Shown piece after piece: positions 54,036-62,635 of a DNA stretch of 64,000 nt; position 1 is the stretch's first letter; the number at the start of each line of letters is the position of its first letter. The translations under genes and the position numbers were made by a program. Below the pieces are notes generated by a model. That model was not told the DNA's origin. It searched no databases and saw only the letters and a list, made by a program, of their open reading frames with translations. The stretch comes from Peptostreptococcus porci (GTDB lineage: Bacteria > Bacillota > Clostridia > Peptostreptococcales > Peptostreptococcaceae), in the NCBI RefSeq assembly GCF_009695815.1, contig NZ_VUNE01000004.1, positions 186,001-250,000 of the forward strand. The letters run 5' to 3'.

Positions 54036-54524
54036 ATGATTTTTGTGATTTTAGGTACTCAAAAGCATCAATTTGATAGGTTGTTGAAACAAATTGATAT
54101 ATTAGTAGAAAAAAAGGTTATCCGGGATGAGGTATTTGCTCAGATAGGAAATAGTAGCTATACTCCAGTGAACTACGGCTTTAAAAGGTTTTTATCAAAA
54201 TTGGAATTTGACGAGATAATAAAAAAGTTATCATTGGTACTGACACATGCTGGAACTGGAAGCATTATGACGGCTTTAAAATATGAAAAGATTGTTATAG
54301 CAGTTCCTAGACTGTCGAAATATAATGAGCATGTCGACGATCATCAAATTCAGATTATTGATCAGCTTGGTGATATGGGAGTAATAATACCGTGTCGAGA
54401 ATTAGAAAATCTAGAGGAGGTATACCTTAATTCTCAAAAGGATGTATTAAAAAAATATGTGTCAAATAGAGATGAAATGATAGATGACATTGATAAATTC
54501 ATTTGCGATTTGTTTTCCTTGTAG
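54036..54524 (+). CDS. Alg13/PssE-like glycosyltransferase catalytic subunit
   Basis: A 162-residue protein of the Alg13/PssE/Cps14G group, equal to the C-terminal half of a GT28 enzyme: MIFVILGTQKHQFDRLL, VLTHAGTGSIMTAL (sugar-nucleotide loop) and VPRLSKYNEHVDDHQ. With the preceding gene it should add the second sugar to the lipid-linked primer. AGAGGTG precedes the ATG. Confidence 0.9.
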   Translation: MIFVILGTQKHQFDRLLKQIDILVEKKVIRDEVFAQIGNSSYTPVNYGFKRFLSKLEFDEIIKKLSLVLTHAGTGSIMTALKYEKIVIAVPRLSKYNEHVDDHQIQIIDQLGDMGVIIPCRELENLEEVYLNSQKDVLKKYVSNRDEMIDDIDKFICDLFSL

Positions 54525-54622
54525 GTGTATCAGCTTTGAAAGTTTGATACTGATTGTAGGCGATTGAATGATATGGATATCAATGTCATATAAATTATAA
54601 ATAGGTATTAATAGGTGGTATT

Positions 54623-55699
54623 TTGAAAAATAATAGAAAAAAAAGAGTGATTCAAATAGGTCCAAGCATTTACCATGCCAATGGTGGAATGTCTACTGTT
54701 ATAAATGATTTGTACGATAGTGATATATTGAATGAAAAATATGAAATTGATGTTCATGCTTCCTATATAGACGGATTCATTTTTAAAAGGCTTCTCTTTT
54801 CCATAGTTTCATTTATAAAGTTTGCCTTTGAGTATAGAAAATACGATATTTTTCATATTCATTTGGCTTGCAATGGATCAACTTTCAGAAAAAGGATTTA
54901 TGTGGATTTTTTGAAGAAAAGAAACAAAAAGGTTGTTCTTCATGTTCATGGTGCGGAATACAAGGTTTTTTACAATTCACTAAATCAAAAAAAGAAAAAA
55001 ATAGTTGAAAATATGTTCAATAAGGTGGACAAGGTGATTGTCCTATCAGATACATGGAAGGAATACTTTGCTGGAATATTTCCATATTCCAAAATAGAAG
55101 TCGTTAACAACGGTATAAATATAGATAAATATGACGACATATATCCGAATTGTAAGAACAAGCACAGCTTTCTCTTCTTGGGAAGGCTATCAAATAGAAA
55201 GGGTGTATATGATTTGATTGATGCGATAGAAATATCGGTGAAATCAAATCCTACGATTCATTTTTTTCTTGCTGGAGATGGTGATGTTGATAAGGTAAGG
55301 AACATAGTTAAAAATAGGAATTTATCTAATAATATAACTGTCACTGGATGGATTTCAAAGGATGAAAAAATAGAATACTTGAGAAGATGTCAGACATTGG
55401 TTTTGCCTTCATATAACGAGGGTTTGCCAATGGCTATTTTGGAAGCTATGGCATCGAGAAAAATGATTATTAGTACATCTGTTGGAGCTATTCCTGAGGT
55501 TATAAAAAACGACATTAATGGAATAATTGTCGAGCCGGGAAATATAGATCAGCTAGTCAATGCTATTGTGTATGCTTCCAATAATTTTGATATTTCGAAG
55601 GAGATTGGAAATAACAATAATGTATTGGCAAAAAAAATGTATAGCAGGGAAGTAATGCATGGCAAAATAGGGCTTATTTATGAGGAGCTTGGCGATTGA
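54623..55699 (+). CDS. Family 4 glycosyltransferase
   Basis: A 358-residue GT-B enzyme of the GT4 family: YHANGGMSTVINDLYDS near the start, EVVNNGINIDKYD and FLFLGRLSNRKGVYDLIDAI in the middle, and the retaining-enzyme signature SYNEGLPMAILEAMASRK, with the E-x7-E spacing. The start codon is TTG at 54623 with AGGTGG upstream. It transfers a sugar from a nucleotide donor during repeat-unit assembly. Confidence 0.93.
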   Translation: MKNNRKKRVIQIGPSIYHANGGMSTVINDLYDSDILNEKYEIDVHASYIDGFIFKRLLFSIVSFIKFAFEYRKYDIFHIHLACNGSTFRKRIYVDFLKKRNKKVVLHVHGAEYKVFYNSLNQKKKKIVENMFNKVDKVIVLSDTWKEYFAGIFPYSKIEVVNNGINIDKYDDIYPNCKNKHSFLFLGRLSNRKGVYDLIDAIEISVKSNPTIHFFLAGDGDVDKVRNIVKNRNLSNNITVTGWISKDEKIEYLRRCQTLVLPSYNEGLPMAILEAMASRKMIISTSVGAIPEVIKNDINGIIVEPGNIDQLVNAIVYASNNFDISKEIGNNNNVLAKKMYSREVMHGKIGLIYEELGD

Positions 55700-55749
55700 T
55701 TCGCTCACTTGTTATTGATAGGTAGTGAGATGTTTTTTAGGAGATTGGT

Positions 55750-57237
55750 ATGAACAAAAAATCTATAAAAGTAAATTTTATGATGAATAGTATTCTCTCT
55801 GTGTCATCATTTATATTTCCACTAATTACTTTTCCGTATGTCTCTAGAATATTGATGCCTAGTGGAACAGGAGTGGTAAACTTCGCCAATTCTATTATTA
55901 ATTATGTTTTGACATTTTCTATGCTTGGAATACCTCTTTATGGTGTCAAGGCTTGTGCAATAGATAAAATTGATAAGAAAAAGCTATCCAATACAGTTAT
56001 TGAGTTGCTGATATTAAATATTATAGTGGGAACAATTAGTATGTTTGTATTGTTAGTAATGACATTTTGTATTGGCGAATTCAGAAGCAATTGGAAAATC
56101 ATTGGCATCATGTCCATGATAATACCTCTTAATATCTTGGGGGTAGAGTGGTTTTATAGAGCTATGGAAGAATATTACTATATTTCTATAAGAAATATAA
56201 TATTTAAGTTCATCGGAGTTATACTGATGTTCACATTTGTTCATAGCAGGGAGGACTACCTGAAATATGCAGTCACTATTGTCATTGCAGGGTCGGGATC
56301 TTATTTACTGAACTTTGTGAAATTAAAAAAATATGTGGAGTTTGGCGGATTTTCAAACTTAGATTTGAAGAGGCATATTAAGCCAGTTTTATCATTTTTT
56401 TTGCTATCAGTATCATGGATGATTTATTCCAATACAGATGTAATAATGCTTGGACTTATGAAGGGCGATGAGGCTGTTGGATATTATTCCGCGGCTTTAA
56501 GGATAAAGTCGATTATCTTGGGTATAGTATCTGCGTTAAGTGCGGTACTGATGCCTAGAGTGGTTAATTTTTTCGCTGATAAGAAGTATGATGAAGCCTA
56601 TAGGATGATTAGAAAAAATTCATCCTTTGTATTATTATCATCACTTTATTTTATTGTTTATATAATTATTAATGCAAGAGAAATAATAAATCTGTTGGCT
56701 GGAGATGGGTTCCTACCAGCTATAAATGTTATACAGGTGACTATTATTTCAGTTTTATTGGTTGGATTTTCTTCTCTATTTGGAACAAATGTTTTGGTTT
56801 CAATTGGAAAGGAAAAAGTAACAGTCGTTGCATCGTTTGTGGGAATTGCAGTCAATATTTTATTGAATTTTTTATTAATACCGAAGCAAGCCGCCTTAGG
56901 TGCAGGTGTTGCAACCGTTGTTGGTGAATTTTGCATAATAATATGTGAGGTATTATGGCTTGGAAGATGCGTGCTAAAATGCTTTAATCTGAGCAATTTT
57001 GTAAAAATAATAATTTCATCGACTCTATCTACCATTGCTCTAATAGCAGTAAAGGCTGTGATGAAAAGCTATTTGCTCACAAATAATATGTTTAGCCTAT
57101 TTGTTTATATAACAGCTTCAGGAGCTATTTATACAGCTATATATATTTTGACCTTGTATTTTCAAAAGGAAGAAATAGTTTGGACGAATTGTAGACAAAT
57201 TGCTAATAGATTAGCCAATAGTGTAAGAAATGTGTAG
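55750..57237 (+). CDS. Wzx-type polysaccharide flippase
   Basis: A 495-residue MATE/MOP-superfamily transporter with about 14 membrane segments. It begins MNSILSVSSFIFPLITFPYVSRIL, typical of Wzx/RfbX, followed by MPSGTGVVNFANSI; an IYSNTDVIMLGLM motif lies near residue 228. It flips lipid-linked repeat units to the outer face. TAGGAG precedes the ATG. Confidence 0.93.
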   Translation: MNKKSIKVNFMMNSILSVSSFIFPLITFPYVSRILMPSGTGVVNFANSIINYVLTFSMLGIPLYGVKACAIDKIDKKKLSNTVIELLILNIIVGTISMFVLLVMTFCIGEFRSNWKIIGIMSMIIPLNILGVEWFYRAMEEYYYISIRNIIFKFIGVILMFTFVHSREDYLKYAVTIVIAGSGSYLLNFVKLKKYVEFGGFSNLDLKRHIKPVLSFFLLSVSWMIYSNTDVIMLGLMKGDEAVGYYSAALRIKSIILGIVSALSAVLMPRVVNFFADKKYDEAYRMIRKNSSFVLLSSLYFIVYIIINAREIINLLAGDGFLPAINVIQVTIISVLLVGFSSLFGTNVLVSIGKEKVTVVASFVGIAVNILLNFLLIPKQAALGAGVATVVGEFCIIICEVLWLGRCVLKCFNLSNFVKIIISSTLSTIALIAVKAVMKSYLLTNNMFSLFVYITASGAIYTAIYILTLYFQKEEIVWTNCRQIANRLANSVRNV

Positions 57238-57249
57238 AGGTGAATATTT

Positions 57250-59169
57250 ATGATACCTAAAAAAATTCATTATGTATGGGTTGGTAAGAATGAAAAGACA
57301 GAGTTGGTACGGAGATGTATTGATTCTTGGAGAAAATATATGCCAGAATACGAAATAGTAGAATGGAATGAAGAAAATTTTGACGTCAATAGCTGTAGGT
57401 ATTCAAAAGAAGCATACGATAGTGGCAAGTGGGCGTTTGTATCGGATTATATGAGATTTAAGATATTGAGCCAGTATGGTGGAATATATTTTGATACTGA
57501 TGTGGAGCTTTTAAAAGCAATTCCAGAGAGTATTTTATCTAATAGAGCATTTACAGGTATGGAATTTGGAGGCAAGATAAGTCCCGGATTGGTATATGGA
57601 TGTCATTCAAATGACAAGATCGCCATGTATATGTCCGACACATATGAAAGCATGGTGTTTGATTCCGACAATCCAGTTACAGTCAACTATATCATAACAG
57701 CAAAGCTTGAAACAATGGGGTTTGAAGGCAAAAATGAGCTACAGGTAATAGATGGTTTGGCTGTTTATCCAGATGAATTTTTTTGTGGGTTTGACTTGGA
57801 TGTTCACGAAATATGTAAGACCCATAACACGATAAGCGTACATCATTATAGTGGCTCATGGACAAAAAATACCTTTAAGAAAAGATTGAGGTATGTGTTG
57901 AAGAAGCTTATGGGAGTTGAGAGATTTAGAAGCTTGTTATTATTAAAAAGAGGAATAAAGAATGTTTTTTTGACAACAAAAAATAGTTTGACTTCTGAGA
58001 CAAATGAAAATTCATATACTGAGTTTGACAAATCTTGTCTTGAAGGAGTGAATAAAAATAGAATAACGTTATTTGATGTGGCAGTTTTTTTGATTACATT
58101 AAAGATAATAACGTCCGTAACAGTATATTTTTCATTTCCAAAAAGGTTGCAGGATATAATGATGATTATTTCGTATTTATTTATTTTTTTACATATTGTT
58201 TCAAAAAAATATAACATTAAAACGATACTTTGGATTTTTCTAGTTACTATTTTGATGTTATATAGTAGCTATAAAATGAAAAATATGTATTATTTGGCGA
58301 CGTGGGGCATTTTTGTTGGAACGATAAATTACGATTTGAGGCGAGTAGTAGCTGTGATGTTTTTTACGATTCTGTCGGTTTTTATAGCCGTAAGTATTTT
58401 CTCGCTAATCGTCTATTTACTGGGATACGACAAGGATATATTGATAAATATTAGGAGAGGCGACGTAAGGTCATTTATGTTTGGCTTTGTACATTCAAAT
58501 ATGTTCTCTATAACGCTGTCTAGTCTGTGTCTGATGTATATTTGGATTATTAGAAATAATATCAAGCTTTACCATATGCTGGTGTTGATTTTAATTCAAA
58601 TTATAGGATTTCACTTTACAAAAACTAGGACCTCGATACTAATATTTTTATTTATATCGGCATTTGTCCTATTGAAGAATATATATTCGATAAAAGTACT
58701 TGGAGTAATACGATATTTATTTATTTTGATAGGTGTTGTTCACTTGTACCTGTCTAGACAATTTGTCTATGGAAATAAATTATCACTGATAGTGGATAGC
58801 ATTATTACAGGTCGATTAAAATACGCTTCCTATGCGATGAATAATTTTGGATTTACAATGCTTGGAAAATATTTAGATACAGCAATGGTGTGGGATGAAG
58901 TATGGAGGCTTAACAGCTTTACCTTTGACTCAGCCTACTCTTTTATTTTTTTTAATGCAGGAGTAATTTGGTTTATTATTATTTCTATCGCAATGATTAA
59001 GCTGATAAGTAGACTTGATAAGATTGAAATAATATTAATGATGGCATGGATTTTGTATTCAATTACAGAAACAGATACGTTGATAGCTCAATTTGGTTTT
59101 CAGCTCCTATTCTTTTGCAGAATGTTTGATTCTAAGAAAATGGATGAGAAAATTCCGAAGAGCTGTTAA
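57250..59169 (+). CDS. GT32 glycosyltransferase fused to a Wzy-like polymerase
   Basis: A 639-residue fusion. Residues 1-235 form a complete GT32 (Och1/capsular) glycosyltransferase: IPKKIHYVWVG, WAFVSDYMRFKILSQYGGIY and the metal-binding D82-T-D84. Residues 240-272 are a polar linker. From about 273 the protein has roughly ten membrane segments and ends in a soluble tail, the layout of an O-antigen/capsule polymerase (Wzy), with FVHSNMFSITL and HFTKTRTSILIFL. These are normally separate genes. The frame runs unbroken. GAGGTG precedes the ATG. Confidence 0.82.
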   Translation: MIPKKIHYVWVGKNEKTELVRRCIDSWRKYMPEYEIVEWNEENFDVNSCRYSKEAYDSGKWAFVSDYMRFKILSQYGGIYFDTDVELLKAIPESILSNRAFTGMEFGGKISPGLVYGCHSNDKIAMYMSDTYESMVFDSDNPVTVNYIITAKLETMGFEGKNELQVIDGLAVYPDEFFCGFDLDVHEICKTHNTISVHHYSGSWTKNTFKKRLRYVLKKLMGVERFRSLLLLKRGIKNVFLTTKNSLTSETNENSYTEFDKSCLEGVNKNRITLFDVAVFLITLKIITSVTVYFSFPKRLQDIMMIISYLFIFLHIVSKKYNIKTILWIFLVTILMLYSSYKMKNMYYLATWGIFVGTINYDLRRVVAVMFFTILSVFIAVSIFSLIVYLLGYDKDILINIRRGDVRSFMFGFVHSNMFSITLSSLCLMYIWIIRNNIKLYHMLVLILIQIIGFHFTKTRTSILIFLFISAFVLLKNIYSIKVLGVIRYLFILIGVVHLYLSRQFVYGNKLSLIVDSIITGRLKYASYAMNNFGFTMLGKYLDTAMVWDEVWRLNSFTFDSAYSFIFFNAGVIWFIIISIAMIKLISRLDKIEIILMMAWILYSITETDTLIAQFGFQLLFFCRMFDSKKMDEKIPKSC

Positions 59170-59190
59170 GTGGTTTTGAGAGGTAGTTAT

Positions 59191-60267
59191 ATGAAAGTGA
59201 TGTTCACTGTGATTTGTACGGTATATAATGCCGAAATGTATATAAAAGAATGTATTGAGAGTGTCATAAATCAGTCCTATGGAAACTTTGAATTGATTAT
59301 TGTAGATGATGGCTCTACTGACAATTCATTGAGATTGTGTCGTGAATTTGAGAGAAAAGACGAGAGAATACGAATTTACAGACAAGAAAATAATGGCGTT
59401 TCCTCAGCTAGAAATCTAGGTATTGAATCATCAAATGGTGATTATATTATCTTTTTAGATTCTGATGATTTTTTGGATTTGAATTATCTTGAGAGCATAT
59501 ATAGAAATATTGAAAAAGATAAAAAGCTTTATGTAACCGAGTTGACGAAAGTTTTGGACGATGGTAGCAGAATTACAAACGATAAAAAATTATTTATAAA
59601 GGATTTTGAAACAGAGGAGCTAATATTTTCACTTTTATTTGGAGAAAGTAAATTTGAAGAAAAATATTATCTGGGAAAGAATATGCGAGCAATTGGTGGA
59701 AAGGTGTTTCAAAGAAATGTAATTGTAGACAATTGCATTAGATTTGATGAAGCTCTGTATATTGGCGAGGATGCAGTATTCATTCTGGAATATATTTGCA
59801 GTATAAGTAAAGAGAATATAGGTGTCATAAATTGTGAGGGCTATTTCTATAGGATAGTTGATAATTCAAGTGTGAGAAGATATAAACCAGATTTACTGGA
59901 GCAGCTAATCCTACAGAGAAAAATAATGTATCCAATTTTAAGTCGATACAATATACCTATTGCTGCATATACTATTGCAGATCTGTTTGACTTGATTTCC
60001 AACGATATTAAGGGAGTTAAGATGGGTGAAATTCAATTTAGAAATTTGCTTGATTCAGCCCTAATATGGCTAAAAAATTATGGAAACACAGGTGGTATCG
60101 AAAATGAAAATTTTGTATCCAATGATACGCTGGATACAAAGATAAGAATAATCTTGTTTTTTTGGGGAAGAGTATCTCATAGAAGCATTTGTGTTCTAGC
60201 TTATCTGATTTTGATGCTTCGTGGAATAATAAGAAGGATTAGATTCAAAAATCGGGTTGAATTTTAG
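59191..60267 (+). CDS. Family 2 glycosyltransferase
   Basis: A 358-residue GT-A enzyme. The N-terminal GT2 domain has FTVICTVYNAEMYIKECIES, IIVDDGSTDNS, the acceptor-side GVSSARNLGIESSNGDYIIFLDSDD and a later GEDAVF. The C-terminal 100 residues are a variable helical tail. I start at 59191 (ATG with GAGAGG upstream) rather than at an in-frame GTG that abuts the previous stop. Confidence 0.92.
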   Translation: MKVMFTVICTVYNAEMYIKECIESVINQSYGNFELIIVDDGSTDNSLRLCREFERKDERIRIYRQENNGVSSARNLGIESSNGDYIIFLDSDDFLDLNYLESIYRNIEKDKKLYVTELTKVLDDGSRITNDKKLFIKDFETEELIFSLLFGESKFEEKYYLGKNMRAIGGKVFQRNVIVDNCIRFDEALYIGEDAVFILEYICSISKENIGVINCEGYFYRIVDNSSVRRYKPDLLEQLILQRKIMYPILSRYNIPIAAYTIADLFDLISNDIKGVKMGEIQFRNLLDSALIWLKNYGNTGGIENENFVSNDTLDTKIRIILFFWGRVSHRSICVLAYLILMLRGIIRRIRFKNRVEF

Positions 60268-60333
60268 CCGAAGTTTATTGGTGCATAATGGTGAATTATT
60301 AGTTAATGACTTAATGGTCAAAAGGAGATAATA

Positions 60334-61023
60334 ATGAAATTGGAAAATGAAATATATGTGATAGATATTTTGAACGGTGTAAAAAAGCACTTAAAATTTA
60401 TTATTCTATTCACAATTGTTTGTATGGGAATATCTATATTTGTAAATAAATTTGTAGTAACACCGGAGTATAATGCCATTACTACGATGATTATTGGTAA
60501 AACAAAGGGTGCTGAAAGTGATAAAAATATTGAATACAATGACTTAATGGTCAACCAGAAGCTAGTTACGACTTATAGTGAGATAATCAAATCAAAAATG
60601 ATAGAAGAGCAGGTTATAAAAAACTTGAAGCTAGACCTTGAATACGAGCAGATGAAGAACATGGTAGAAGTGAATACTGTTAAAGAAACTGAAATAATAC
60701 ATATATCAGTCAATGATACTGACCCACAAAGAGCTATGAAGATAGCAAATGAAACTGCTGATGTGTTCAAGAAGGAAATAAAAAATATAATGAGTATAGA
60801 TAATGTTATTATTTTGGAGGATGCTTCAAAGCCTAAGATGCCTGTAAATCCAAATGTTGTAAAGAATACTGCCTTAGTGGGAATAGTGGCATTTACGATA
60901 TCTTGTATTTATGCAATATATAGGGAGTTGACGGACAGTACCTTTAGAAAACCAGAGGAACTGCAGGAAAGATATGGAATACCAGTTATAGGAATTATTC
61001 CAGATATGAAAAGAGGTAAGTAG
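60334..61023 (+). CDS. Chain-length regulator / kinase activator (Wzz-CapA-YveK family)
   Basis: A 229-residue protein with two membrane segments (about 23-41 and 177-197) enclosing an extracellular domain, and KPEELQERYGIPVIGIIPD at the C-terminus, which contacts the partner kinase. The Wzz hallmark PVNPN lies just before the second helix. It sets polysaccharide chain length with the kinase encoded one base after its stop. AAAGGAG precedes the ATG. Confidence 0.93.
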   Translation: MKLENEIYVIDILNGVKKHLKFIILFTIVCMGISIFVNKFVVTPEYNAITTMIIGKTKGAESDKNIEYNDLMVNQKLVTTYSEIIKSKMIEEQVIKNLKLDLEYEQMKNMVEVNTVKETEIIHISVNDTDPQRAMKIANETADVFKKEIKNIMSIDNVIILEDASKPKMPVNPNVVKNTALVGIVAFTISCIYAIYRELTDSTFRKPEELQERYGIPVIGIIPDMKRGK

Positions 61024-61024
61024 T

Positions 61025-61699
61025 ATGGCTAGGATAAAAAGAAAGAAAAATAGATATATAAGCGATCAAACTATTTTGGAAGAATCAATACGCACCCTTA
61101 GAACAAATTTATCTTTTTCTTCGGTTGATAAGGAGAATAAGGTGTTTTTGGTGACCTCATCCAAGCCAGAAGAAGGGAAATCGACTATTTCTGTGGGGTT
61201 GGCTAGGAGTATTGCTTTAAATGGAGAAAAAGTTTTGCTGATAGATTGTGACTTTAGAAATCCATCTATTAGTAAAATATCAAAGAATTATCATAAAGAG
61301 GGCTTGGTTGACTACTTGGTAAATGGCGTCGAGTTGAGAAATGTCAAGATAAAGGACGATATGGTATCGAATCTAGAGTTGATTTTGGCTGGTATAAAGC
61401 CGCCAAATCCATCTGAAATACTGGGAAGCAAGAAGTTTAAAACATTTATAGATGGTATAAAAAAGCATTACAGTTATGTGATAATAGATACTCCACCGGT
61501 TGGTGTACTAACTGATGCAGCGATTGTTTCAACAATGGTAGATGGAGTAGTGATGGTTGTATCCCAAAATAAAACGACAGATAGTGAACTGGATTTGGCT
61601 ATGAAAAATTTAAAAAATGTGGGTGCAAATATAGTAGGATTTGTTTTTAATAAAGTGGATATCAAGAACATTGAAAGCTACGGATACGGCAAAGAATGA
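61025..61699 (+). CDS. Tyrosine autokinase (CpsD/CapB/YwqD family)
   Basis: A 224-residue BY-kinase. Walker A SSKPEEGKSTIS, Walker A' VLLIDCDFRNPS and Walker B VIIDTPPVG are in order. The C-terminal tyrosine cluster is short, IESYGYGKE, with only two tyrosines. It is phosphorylated in cycles that control polymerisation, opposed by the next gene product. Its RBS is AGAGG. Confidence 0.94.
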   Translation: MARIKRKKNRYISDQTILEESIRTLRTNLSFSSVDKENKVFLVTSSKPEEGKSTISVGLARSIALNGEKVLLIDCDFRNPSISKISKNYHKEGLVDYLVNGVELRNVKIKDDMVSNLELILAGIKPPNPSEILGSKKFKTFIDGIKKHYSYVIIDTPPVGVLTDAAIVSTMVDGVVMVVSQNKTTDSELDLAMKNLKNVGANIVGFVFNKVDIKNIESYGYGKE

Positions 61700-61723
61700 T
61701 GATAAAGAGAGGAGGATAATATT

Positions 61724-62548
61724 GTGGAGATAGAGAAAAATAATAAGATTATAGATATACATTCTCATCTATTGCCAGGTGTTGACGATGGGGCTTCTTC
61801 GACTGACGAATCAGTGAAGATGATAGAAATGTACATAGAGAATGGATACGAGGGTGCAATATTGACTCCTCACTTTAGAGATAAATATAGAAAAAGTAAA
61901 TCGGAATTAGAGCTAGCTTTCAATGAATTAAAGAATGAGATTAAACATAGAGATATAGAGTTTGAATTGTATTTGGGAAATGAAATCTATGCGGACGAAT
62001 GTACTGTAAAGAATGTTAACTCAGGAAATATATGCACAATGGCTAACAGTAGATATGTTTTATTGGAATTTCCATTTCACAGCGAACCAGCATATGCAAA
62101 TGAACTGATATTCGAGCTTAGAGCTAGCGGATATATTCCAATAATAGCTCATGTAGAGAGATATTCATACATTCATAGAAATGTAAAAATACCGTATGGA
62201 TGGATTGAGAATGGCGCTTTGATACAGGTAAATATAGATTCGTTTTGTAGGTCTAAAAATGAACAGATATATAAAACTGCTGTTCATTTGTTAAAAAATG
62301 ATATCATAGACTTTATTGCCACAGACTCACATTCATCAACGTGGAGAAGCCCAAATGTGAAAAATACGCTGGAAATGCTTTTAAAGATAAAGGGTGAAAT
62401 GTGGTTTGAAGAGGTAATAGTCAACAATCCTCAAAAAATATTAAGAGATGAAGTGATTACACGTGATTTATTTGAAATGTCATTATATGACAATGGTTTA
62501 AATGGTAGAAGTTTGTTGAAAAGAATATTGAGAAAATTTGGTTTTTAA
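61724..62548 (+). CDS. PHP-family tyrosine phosphatase (CpsB/CapC/YwqE)
   Basis: A 274-residue metal-dependent phosphatase. IIDIHSHLLPGVDDGASS carries the first metal histidines, then ILTPHFRDKY, LYLGNEIYAD, PIIAHVERY and IATDSHSS complete the PHP metal site. It dephosphorylates the tyrosine kinase. The start is GTG at 61724 with GGAGG 8 bases upstream. Confidence 0.93.
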   Translation: MEIEKNNKIIDIHSHLLPGVDDGASSTDESVKMIEMYIENGYEGAILTPHFRDKYRKSKSELELAFNELKNEIKHRDIEFELYLGNEIYADECTVKNVNSGNICTMANSRYVLLEFPFHSEPAYANELIFELRASGYIPIIAHVERYSYIHRNVKIPYGWIENGALIQVNIDSFCRSKNEQIYKTAVHLLKNDIIDFIATDSHSSTWRSPNVKNTLEMLLKIKGEMWFEEVIVNNPQKILRDEVITRDLFEMSLYDNGLNGRSLLKRILRKFGF

Positions 62549-62635
62549 GTGTAAAAGGCTGTTGCTTTAGCTTGATGATATATTTATTATGCTTGGAAAT
62601 TAAATATCAACATTTAAAATATTTGGAGTTAGAAA

